5,859 nucleotides of DNA from Betaproteobacteria bacterium (GTDB taxonomy: Bacteria; Pseudomonadota; Gammaproteobacteria; Burkholderiales; Casimicrobiaceae): the NCBI GenBank assembly GCA_025355395.1, contig JANXZT010000012.1, positions 1 to 5,859 on the forward strand. Direction: 5' to 3'. Every line of letters begins with the position of its first letter. The first letter of the stretch is position 1. Below, piece by piece: positions 1-5,674 of the stretch. The position numbers were made by a program, and so were the translations under genes. A model generated the notes under the pieces. It saw only the letters and a program-made list of their open reading frames with translations. It did no database searches and was not told the DNA's origin.

Positions 1-624
1 TGGATAGCTCATCCACTCGACCATGCTCTCCAGCATCGAGACATCGAGGCGGCACCCCTGCCCGGTCTTGCCCCGCTGAATCAGCGCCGCAAGGATGTTG
101 GTGTACGCATACATGCCGGCAGCAATGTCGGCGATCGAGCAACCGGCTTTGGCCGGCTCGTCGGGCGAGCCGGTGATGGAAACAAAGCCGGCTTCGCTCT
201 GGATCAGCAGGTCATACGCCTTCTTGTCGCGGTAGGGACCGTCGGCGCCGTAGCCGGAGATATCGCATACGATGAGTCGTGGGCACGCGTCCCGCAATGC
301 CTCGTAGGACAGGCCCAGCCGCGCGGCAGCGCCCGGCGCCAGGTTTTGCACCAGAACATCGGCCGTCGAGAGGAGTTTCGCCAGGATGCGGCCCGCCTCA
401 GCATGCTTGACGTCGAGCGTCAGACTTTCCTTCGACCGGTTGGTCCAGACAAAGTGCGAGGCCAACCCGCGGACGCGTTCATCGTAGGCACGCGCGAAAT
501 CGCCGACGCCCGGCCTTTCCACCTTGATCACGCGCGCACCGAGATCCGCGAGTTGGCGCGTGCAAAACGGTGCGGCAATCGCGTGCTCGAGCGTGACGAC
601 CGTGATTCCATCCAGTGGACGCAT
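1..624 (-). CDS. CaiB/BaiF family (class III) CoA-transferase, N-terminal part
   Basis: 208 codons from the ATG at 624 run open to the left edge; full members have about 380-400 residues, so about half is missing. The start MRPLDGITVVTLEHAIAAPF, then LADLGARVIKVERPGVGD (25-42), TNRSKESLTLDVK (61-73), LVQNLAPGAAARLGL (91-105) and ISGYGADGPYRDKKAYDLL (122-140) are standard family landmarks. D166 in CSIADIAAG is the expected catalytic aspartate, which carries the acyl group as a mixed anhydride and then as the CoA thioester relay in formyl-CoA transferase. The position of the conserved active-site Gln of formyl-CoA transferase appears to be Ile16, so the substrate pocket may differ. The enzyme moves CoA from a donor such as succinyl-CoA to a carboxylic acid, giving the substrate for the neighbouring dehydrogenase. 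The gap to the dehydrogenase stop is 10 bases, with only a weak GGGA before the ATG. The acid is unknown. Confidence 0.93.
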   Translation of the reverse strand, partial: MRPLDGITVVTLEHAIAAPFCTRQLADLGARVIKVERPGVGDFARAYDERVRGLASHFVWTNRSKESLTLDVKHAEAGRILAKLLSTADVLVQNLAPGAAARLGLSYEALRDACPRLIVCDISGYGADGPYRDKKAYDLLIQSEAGFVSITGSPDEPAKAGCSIADIAAGMYAYTNILAALIQRGKTGQGCRLDVSMLESMVEWMSYP

Positions 625-634
625 GATCCCGGTT

Positions 635-1795
635 TCAGAACGACCGCGGCAGACCGAGCACGTGCTCGGCCACGTAGGCTAGGATCAAGTTGGTCGAGAT
701 CGGCGCTACCTGATACAGGCGGGTTTCGCGAAACTTGCGCTCGATGTCATATTCGTTGGCGAAGCCGAATCCGCCATGGAACTGGAGGCAGGCATTGCCC
801 GCTTCCCACGAGGCGTCGGCGGCCAGCAGCTTCGCCATGTTGGCCTCTGCGCCACAGGGTTGATGCGCGTCGAACAGCGCACACGCCTTGAAGCGCATGA
901 GGTCGGCAGCCTCGATGTTGATGTAGGCCTTGGCAATCGGGAACTGCACGCCCTGGTTCTGGCCGATCGGCCGACCGAACACGACGCGCTCATTGGCATA
1001 CTTCGTCACCTTGTCGATGAACCAATGGCCGTCGCCGATGCACTCGGCCGCGATCAGCGTGCGCTCGGCATTCAATCCGTCGAGGATATACTTGAAGCCT
1101 TGACCCACTTGGCCGATCAGGTTCTCTTCCGGAATCTCCAGGTTGTCGAGGAACAGCTCATTGGTCTCGTGATTGACCATGTTGAGAATGGGCCGCACCG
1201 TAAGACCTTTGCCAATGGCCTCACGCAGATCGACGAGGAAGATCGACATCCCTTCCGATTTCTTCTTGACATCGGCAAGCGGCGTCGTGCGCGCCAGCAG
1301 GATCATCAGGTCGGAGTGCTGGACGCGCGAGATCCACACCTTCTGCCCATTCACCACATAACGGTCGCCCTGCTTCACCGCGGTCGTCTTGATCTTGGTG
1401 GTGTCCGTGCCCGTCGTCGGTTCGGTCACTCCCATCGATTGCAGGCGAAGCTCGCCGCTCGCGATTTTCGGCAAGTACTTGCGCTTTTGCTGTTCGGAAC
1501 CGTGGCGCAGCAGCGTTCCCATGTTGTACATCTGGCCGTGGCAAGCGCCGGAGTTGCCGCCGGCGCGGTTGATCTCCTCCATGATCACCGAAGCCTCGGT
1601 CAGCCCGAGTCCGGATCCGCCGTAGTCCTGCGGTATCAGCGCCGCCAGCCAGCCGGCTTTAGTAAGGGCGTCGACAAATTCCTCCGGGTAACCGCGCGCG
1701 CCGTCGATGCGCCGAAAATATTCGGGCGGAAACTCTCCACATAGGTCGCGAATGGCATCGCGTACATCCTGGTATGCGTCGGTGGCATTCAGCAT
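635..1795 (-). CDS. Acyl-CoA dehydrogenase-family flavoprotein
   Basis: 386 residues, the normal length. The N-terminal helical domain contains AGWLAALIPQDYGGSGLGLTE (about 47-67); the middle sheet carries the FAD/substrate motif MGVTEPTTGTD (121-131) and NGQKVWIS (149-156); the C-terminal helical domain has ANERVVFGRPIGQNQGVQFP (267-286) and CLQFHGGFGFANEYDIER (336-353). These enzymes take two hydrogens from C2-C3 of an acyl-CoA, or in a few cases (CaiA) reduce an enoyl-CoA. The position of the usual catalytic Glu of the YEGT motif reads APIS with P365. E244, in GLNAER, sits where isovaleryl-CoA and long-chain dehydrogenases have their alternative catalytic Glu, so it can still be active on that basis. 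The substrate is probably a short or branched acid made by the pathway. Start chosen at 1795 for its ribosome site; an ATG at 1822 would add nine residues. Followed 10 bases later by a CoA-transferase, a pairing seen in several CoA-dependent acid pathways. Confidence 0.93.
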   Translation of the reverse strand: MLNATDAYQDVRDAIRDLCGEFPPEYFRRIDGARGYPEEFVDALTKAGWLAALIPQDYGGSGLGLTEASVIMEEINRAGGNSGACHGQMYNMGTLLRHGSEQQKRKYLPKIASGELRLQSMGVTEPTTGTDTTKIKTTAVKQGDRYVVNGQKVWISRVQHSDLMILLARTTPLADVKKKSEGMSIFLVDLREAIGKGLTVRPILNMVNHETNELFLDNLEIPEENLIGQVGQGFKYILDGLNAERTLIAAECIGDGHWFIDKVTKYANERVVFGRPIGQNQGVQFPIAKAYINIEAADLMRFKACALFDAHQPCGAEANMAKLLAADASWEAGNACLQFHGGFGFANEYDIERKFRETRLYQVAPISTNLILAYVAEHVLGLPRSF

Positions 1796-1800
1796 GGATA

Positions 1801-1805
1801 CCTCT
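1801..1805 (-). promoter_or_regulatory. Ribosome binding site of the acyl-CoA dehydrogenase gene
   Basis: Minus-strand AGAGG followed by T, with 5 bases to the ATG at 1795. It decides between two in-frame starts: the ATG at 1822, which shares one base with the transporter stop (TGATG) but has no purine-rich site before it, and the ATG at 1795, which has this one. The site lies within the nine codons between them. Confidence 0.6.
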
Positions 1806-1821
1806 TTGACTGCGGGTGTCA

Positions 1822-2799
1822 TCAGAGCAGAACGATCATGGCGATGCCGGTCAGGGTCAACGCGCCTCCGAGCAGGGTCCTCGGGCCAATGCGTTCCTCG
1901 TTCTTGAGAAAGAAGTAGCTCATCGGAAACACGAGGACCGGAGTGCACAGCGTGATTAGTGTTGCGACCGCAATGGGAATGTACGCCATCGACGCGATCA
2001 CGCACATCTGCGCGGAAATAGTGAGGATGCCTCCCACGGAATAGGCCAGCAGCGCGGTGCGATCGGACGCGCGCAGGTCGCGCAAGACCTTTGCGGTGCC
2101 GGTCCCGAACACCACGTGCAGCGCGATACCGGCTAGCGCACCCAACAGAGCGCCAAGAATCGCTTCGTTCCAGTGACGTATCGCCGCACCGCGCAGCACG
2201 TTGCCAACCGCGTACGCGGCCGAACTCCCGACGCCCAGGACAAGGCCCGACCGCAGCAGCGCGCCGAATGGCGTGTTCGCGCGAGTCGGCATCGCAACTC
2301 CGCTTGCACTAGTCCGCATCGCGGCTCGGGCGTGCGGACCCGAGCGGACCAGCGCTGACGGATTCACGGTGACAACTAACAGGCCGAAGAGCGTCAATGC
2401 CATGGCACCTATCGCGGCCGTACTCAGACTTTCGCCAAGAAACAGCCAGGCGATGGCGACCGTGAATAGGGGGCTGCTCACCTGAAACGTGCTCGCTTTT
2501 GCCGGTCCGAGCCGGGCAATCGATTCGAAGAAAAACCAACGACCCAGGTACGTCGAGAAGGCGCCGGACACGAGGAACAGAAGAAACCCGAAGGCATTCC
2601 AATGCAACGCCTCCTGCCGCAGCCAAAGCTGCGCGCAGAACGCCAGCGTCGCAAAAGCCACATTGACCGATACCGAGATCAGAAATCCCGCGTTGAGATT
2701 CAACCTGCCCGAGGCGACTTTGGTCAGAACGGTACTGATGGAAAACATCACCAGCGCCACCGATGCAAGGGACTCGCCGGTTATCGCCTTTGCAATCAT
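1822..2799 (-). CDS. EamA/DMT-superfamily inner-membrane transporter
   Basis: 325 residues with about ten hydrophobic helices arranged as two EamA repeats (about 8-147 and 179-325), joined by a polar, arginine-rich loop at 150-178. Each repeat ends with the usual pattern of a helix, a short charged turn and another helix: SSPLFTVAIAWLFLGESLS (108-126) in the first, and TPVLVFPMSYFFLKNEERIG (286-305) in the second. DMT members move small metabolites, most often outward. The start is the ATG at 2799, 5 bases after the TAG of the reductase gene; the frame is open further upstream to 3303, but that part merely overlaps the reductase and has no membrane character. The Shine-Dalgarno is weak, so translational coupling is likely. 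The cargo cannot be read; a pathway substrate, intermediate or waste product is the natural guess given the operon. Confidence 0.88.
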   Translation of the reverse strand: MIAKAITGESLASVALVMFSISTVLTKVASGRLNLNAGFLISVSVNVAFATLAFCAQLWLRQEALHWNAFGFLLFLVSGAFSTYLGRWFFFESIARLGPAKASTFQVSSPLFTVAIAWLFLGESLSTAAIGAMALTLFGLLVVTVNPSALVRSGPHARAAMRTSASGVAMPTRANTPFGALLRSGLVLGVGSSAAYAVGNVLRGAAIRHWNEAILGALLGALAGIALHVVFGTGTAKVLRDLRASDRTALLAYSVGGILTISAQMCVIASMAYIPIAVATLITLCTPVLVFPMSYFFLKNEERIGPRTLLGGALTLTGIAMIVLL

Positions 2800-2804
2800 T
2801 GGCC

Positions 2805-3950
2805 CTAGCTCAACCAAACGGGAAGTTGCGCCGTCAATGCGTGATTTTCGTGAGCGGCGCTTCCGTTCAACGCATATCCCAGCAGCCGGCCGGTCGTATC
2901 GACATAAAGGGCCCTGACGCCGTCGCTGCTTGCGCTGACCTGCCATTCTCCGGCCATGCCTGCGGGCGGCGGTGCGACCACCGTCGGACACGCCGGAGTC
3001 TTCACGACGACCGGCATGGCCGGGTAGCGAAGCGCCGTTGGCTTGCCGGCGAGGGTGGGCGCCAACGCTTTCGCCGCATGCATGATCGGCGTGGTGAATG
3101 GGAGCACCAGGCCCTCCACCTCCGCACAGTCGCCCAGTGCATAAATATCCGGGTCGGTCGTCTGCAGGAGCCGGTTGACCACGATGCCGCGATCGGTTCG
3201 CAATCCTGCGCTCGCCGCGAGCGCGATTCTGGGTTTGAGGCCGATGGCCGAGAGCACGACGTCGGTATCGATGGTTTCGCCATTGGCAAGACTGACCCGA
3301 CATCCCACTTCGGTGCGTGCGATGCTTTGCACCGACGTGCCGAGGTGCCAGCCAATGCCGAGGCTTGCGAGGCTCCTGTTGAGGATTTCGCCTCCCGCCG
3401 GCGGCAGCAGCCGTCCCAGCGGTTGCGGGGCGATGTCGACAACGTCGACGTGATAGCCGGCGCCCGCGAGGTCGTTGGCGAACTCACAGCCGATCAATCC
3501 GGCGCCCAGGATCAGAATTCTCTTTCTCGCTGACACGGCGGCACGGAAGCACGTGTAGTCATTCAGGTCGTTGACGGAGAGCACGTCCACGGCGCCATCG
3601 CCAGCGATCGAAAGACGGATTGCATCTGCGCCCAGCGCGAGCACGAGCTTGGAGTAGCGTAAACGACCATCATCCAGCTCGATTTCGTGATTGCCCGGAT
3701 GAACGTGCCGTACGTTGGTGTTGGTTCGGACCTCCGCGCCAAGTTGCGTCCCCATCTGTTCTGCTGTCTTGTTCACCAGCATTGCGGGGCTTTTTCCGGC
3801 TGCGAACGCTTCGGAGAGCATCGGCTTCGAGTAGAACTCGCCCCGATCCGCGGTGACGATTGTTAGCGCAGCCGACTTGTCGAGCTTGCGGAGATTTCGT
3901 GCGAGGTTGTAGCCGGCGAGGCCGCTGCCAATGATGATGATTGGGTTCAC
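2805..3950 (-). CDS. FAD-dependent NAD(P)H reductase of the rubredoxin reductase (AlkT/RubB) type
   Basis: 381 residues, matching single-module rubredoxin-NAD+ reductases (about 385). It starts IIIIGSGLAGYNLARNLRKL, with the FAD dinucleotide motif GSGLAG at 8-13, then YSKPML (40-45). The NAD(P)H motif is LGAGLIGCEFAND (148-160). The second FAD motif is IYALGDCAEV (269-278). The C-terminal domain contains MPVVVKTPACPTVVAPPP (312-329), typical of the rubredoxin-reductase subgroup. There is no CxxC dithiol, so it is not a thioredoxin- or lipoamide-type enzyme. In the family it passes electrons from NAD(P)H to rubredoxin or a ferredoxin; here the likely final acceptor is the Rieske oxygenase encoded upstream. 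No rubredoxin or ferredoxin gene is in the window. The GTG start at 3950 lies in a GTGA shared with the stop of the NicX-like gene (4-base overlap), giving the correct N-terminal Rossmann strand; longer in-frame extensions up to 4460 only read through the upstream gene. Confidence 0.93.
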   Translation of the reverse strand: MNPIIIIGSGLAGYNLARNLRKLDKSAALTIVTADRGEFYSKPMLSEAFAAGKSPAMLVNKTAEQMGTQLGAEVRTNTNVRHVHPGNHEIELDDGRLRYSKLVLALGADAIRLSIAGDGAVDVLSVNDLNDYTCFRAAVSARKRILILGAGLIGCEFANDLAGAGYHVDVVDIAPQPLGRLLPPAGGEILNRSLASLGIGWHLGTSVQSIARTEVGCRVSLANGETIDTDVVLSAIGLKPRIALAASAGLRTDRGIVVNRLLQTTDPDIYALGDCAEVEGLVLPFTTPIMHAAKALAPTLAGKPTALRYPAMPVVVKTPACPTVVAPPPAGMAGEWQVSASSDGVRALYVDTTGRLLGYALNGSAAHENHALTAQLPVWLS

Positions 3951-5101
3951 GGCGGCGATTCCAGCAGTTCCACCGGATCGCCGTAACGGCTGGCCATGGC
4001 CACGACTGACGGATCGCGCAGTGCGCACAGGAAGCCGCGCTCGATCAGCGTCGCGTCGCCCGCTGTCACGGTGGCATCGAATGTCACCAGGTCCATGTGA
4101 GTCGGAGGTTCTTCCCAATCGGGCATGACGCGGCGAATGTAGTCCGAAGGCTTGGCCAGATCGATTCCGAAATGCAGCGCTCCCGGCGCATTCGATCCGG
4201 CCGGATAGATGGTATGGCGCGGCGCCTTGGGATTGAAGCCGCACCCTCCTCCCTCGATCAGCCGGCCGCCCTTGAGCATGTCGCGCAGGATATTCGCTTC
4301 GGGCGAGGTGCCATGAACGTCGGCGACGAATTCGCCGCTGAATTCGACGGCAATCGTTTCTGCGAACGGCTTGGCGAAACCCACTGCCCACTGCGGATAC
4401 AGCACGCCGCCCATCGGGACCGAGGCGCTGAAATCGTTCTTTACCGAGTTGTGGTCCCAAAGATTGGGGCCATGTGTCGGCAGGTAATGAACATAGCAGC
4501 CTGGATCCTCGGCCGTCATCAGCCCGCGCCAGCGATTCGTGGCCAGCTGGTTTTCGCGCATCGACCGCGTAAAGCTGATGCGAAAATCGCTGCCGCGCTC
4601 ATCGGAAAAGCGCAGATCGAAGTCGCGTTCGACGGGGTACCGATCTGCAGTGGCCCGAATGATCTCTCCGATCACCTCGATGGGGAATCGCGCCTGCGGA
4701 GTGTGCAGCAAGTCCAGGTCCCGAAAATAGGTGATCTTGACCCAACGTTGTCCGTCCCGGCGAAGCTCGATGCAAAACGGGTCCAGAATCGAGCAAAACC
4801 ACGTCGACACCACGAATGTGGCCTGCTTGAGGAGCGGCTGCACCGCGTCCGGAACCCGCGGCAACTTCGTCGTAGGCTCGACATACGCCGCAACCGTAGC
4901 CCCGCGCGCCTTGGCCAATCCGGATATGGCGTCGACTACTCGCGGGTCGAGCAACGAGTCGATCAGCATGAGCACCTGATCGCCGGGGTGGATTGCGAAT
5001 ACTTTGAAGAAATTATCAAGCGCCTGAAAGTACTCCTTCACGCGCGTGATCGACGGCTTGAGGGGAGGCGGCAGCCCGACGAATTCCATTGCCTCACTCA
5101 T
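3947..5101 (-). CDS. NicX-like / M29-fold metalloprotein, candidate ring-cleaving dioxygenase
   Basis: 384 residues, slightly longer than 2,5-dihydroxypyridine 5,6-dioxygenase NicX (about 350) and similar to M29 aminopeptidases. The C-terminal half carries the shared signature: an EGGGCGFNPKA stretch (283-293), GALHFGID (307-314) and THMDLV (334-339) with the H335-x-D337 pair. NicX uses a mononuclear Fe(II) held by two His and one Asp to open 2,5-dihydroxypyridine to N-formylmaleamate; the H-x-D pair is common to NicX and M29. The other glutamate and tyrosine ligands of dinuclear M29 peptidases are not evident, so peptidase activity is unlikely. The position I align with the first NicX histidine is glycine here (G284), while H310 occupies an M29 ligand position. 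Many proteins of this type are annotated either 'leucyl aminopeptidase' or '2,5-dihydroxypyridine dioxygenase'. Its place between oxygenase subunits and a reductase favours ring cleavage. The alignments are from memory. Family fairly sure, reaction a guess. No signal peptide; cytoplasmic. Confidence 0.75.
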   Translation of the reverse strand: MSEAMEFVGLPPPLKPSITRVKEYFQALDNFFKVFAIHPGDQVLMLIDSLLDPRVVDAISGLAKARGATVAAYVEPTTKLPRVPDAVQPLLKQATFVVSTWFCSILDPFCIELRRDGQRWVKITYFRDLDLLHTPQARFPIEVIGEIIRATADRYPVERDFDLRFSDERGSDFRISFTRSMRENQLATNRWRGLMTAEDPGCYVHYLPTHGPNLWDHNSVKNDFSASVPMGGVLYPQWAVGFAKPFAETIAVEFSGEFVADVHGTSPEANILRDMLKGGRLIEGGGCGFNPKAPRHTIYPAGSNAPGALHFGIDLAKPSDYIRRVMPDWEEPPTHMDLVTFDATVTAGDATLIERGFLCALRDPSVVAMASRYGDPVELLESPP

Positions 5102-5170
5102 GCCTACCGCTCCTTGCCCACGAGGTTGCTTGCCCGCCGACGGCAGCGAGCCTCGGCTCCGTAACGGCTC
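5102..5170 (-). other. Longest intergenic gap, with an imperfect hairpin
   Basis: This 69-base spacer between the beta subunit and the NicX-like gene is the only gap over 10 bases. Read as mRNA, an imperfect hairpin can form at 5140-5162 (ACGGAGC against GCT-G-CCGT, seven pairs with one bulged G and an 8-base loop). No run of T follows, so it is not a rho-independent terminator; it may mark a processing or stability site, or be chance in GC-rich DNA. I see no clear -35/-10 promoter. The end nearest the next gene carries a ribosome binding site, listed separately. Confidence 0.25.
5110..5115 (-). promoter_or_regulatory. Ribosome binding site of the NicX-like gene
   Basis: On the minus strand the six bases read AAGGAG, a near-consensus Shine-Dalgarno, with 8 bases to the ATG at 5101. 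This is the best such site in the window and fixes the start at MSEAMEFV rather than the second Met four codons on. It also implies that this gene starts translation independently, unlike its overlapped neighbours. Confidence 0.75.
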
Positions 5171-5674
5171 TCAAATGGGATAGATCAGGCTGTTCGGCAC
5201 GACGATGCTGTCGAACACGCAAAGCTTCTCTTTGAACTTCAATTGCCCGTCGACAATCGCCAGCCGATCGAGATAGACACCGGCGTTGAAGATTTTGGTC
5301 ACGTCGTCGACCAGTGTTTCCAGGACCAGGTAGTTGGCCTGGATCGACAGCAGATCGCCCTCCCAACCTTTGATGCGGATGCCGCTGACCAGATGCCGCA
5401 GGTACCGCGGCGCATACATGCTCGTCTGCCGTATTGCGACGACCCGATCCATCAGCATGCCCTTGCTCTCGCTCAACCACGTCGCGAGCGGCAATCCCCG
5501 TCGGTAATTGGCTCGAGGGATGATCTTGTACACGCACTTGTCGGTGAATAGCTCAGGCCACTTCTCGAGCTCGCAGTCGTCCAGGCAACCGATGTACTCT
5601 GCGTAGAGCTCGTCGAGTTCGCACCGCAGGTCCCGCGGACCCATGCTCTTGAAGTCTTTCACGGCAGCGCTCAC
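5171..5674 (-). CDS. Aromatic ring-hydroxylating oxygenase, small (beta) subunit
   Basis: 167 residues, normal for the NTF2/SnoaL-like beta subunits of Rieske oxygenases (about 155-180). Visible hallmarks are an N-terminal helix with LDELYAEYIGCLDD (residues 20-33), the EKWPELFTDKCVYKIIPR segment (37-54), a DRV-x-x-IR-x-x-x-MYAPRYLRH stretch (76-94) and a C-terminal sheet ending CVFDSIVVPNSLIYPI. From memory the layout and the PNS-x-IYPI tail most resemble the small subunits of salicylate 5-hydroxylase (NagH) and, less closely, terephthalate dioxygenase (TphA3). The start is the GTG at 5674, inside the sequence GTGA that also holds the alpha stop; the next in-frame ATG is residue 11. No strong ribosome site is seen, so translation is probably coupled to the alpha gene. 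Beta subunits are structural: they hold the alpha3beta3 hexamer together and carry no redox centre. Not a stand-alone SnoaL cyclase, because of the alpha neighbour. Confidence 0.93.
   Translation of the reverse strand: MSAAVKDFKSMGPRDLRCELDELYAEYIGCLDDCELEKWPELFTDKCVYKIIPRANYRRGLPLATWLSESKGMLMDRVVAIRQTSMYAPRYLRHLVSGIRIKGWEGDLLSIQANYLVLETLVDDVTKIFNAGVYLDRLAIVDGQLKFKEKLCVFDSIVVPNSLIYPI

Noticed and set aside
776..1744. Long open frame on the plus strand (322 codons) opposite the acyl-CoA dehydrogenase gene
   Set aside because: It is a high-GC antisense shadow: no recognisable domain, histidine/arginine-rich composition, and the minus strand encodes a full conserved enzyme over the same bases.
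1796..1822. Earlier ATG start (1822) for the acyl-CoA dehydrogenase, overlapping the transporter stop as TGATG
   Set aside because: Possible, but no ribosome site precedes it, while AGAGG sits correctly before the ATG at 1795. Kept only as an alternative.
2800..3303. N-terminal extension of the transporter reading frame
   Set aside because: It lies inside the reductase gene in another frame, is polar and low in family character; the ATG at 2799 begins right at the first membrane helix region.
2763..3533. Plus-strand frame (256 codons) opposite the reductase gene
   Set aside because: Antisense shadow of the conserved FAD/NAD-binding protein; no domain seen.
3951..4460. N-terminal extension of the reductase reading frame
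   Set aside because: It overlaps the NicX-like gene and shows no domain; the GTG at 3950 gives the standard start of the FAD-binding strand.
3947..5101. Calling the NicX-like protein a leucyl aminopeptidase (M29)
   Set aside because: Only the H310 and HxD positions match the peptidase ligands; the other Glu and Tyr ligands are not apparent, and the gene sits among oxygenase genes.
5140..5162. Transcription terminator between the beta subunit and NicX-like genes
   Set aside because: The hairpin is short and bulged and is not followed by a T run; the flanking genes fit one pathway.
4097..5164. Long open frame on the plus strand (355 codons) opposite the NicX-like gene
   Set aside because: Same reason: arginine-rich, no family features, and completely covered by the well-supported minus-strand gene.
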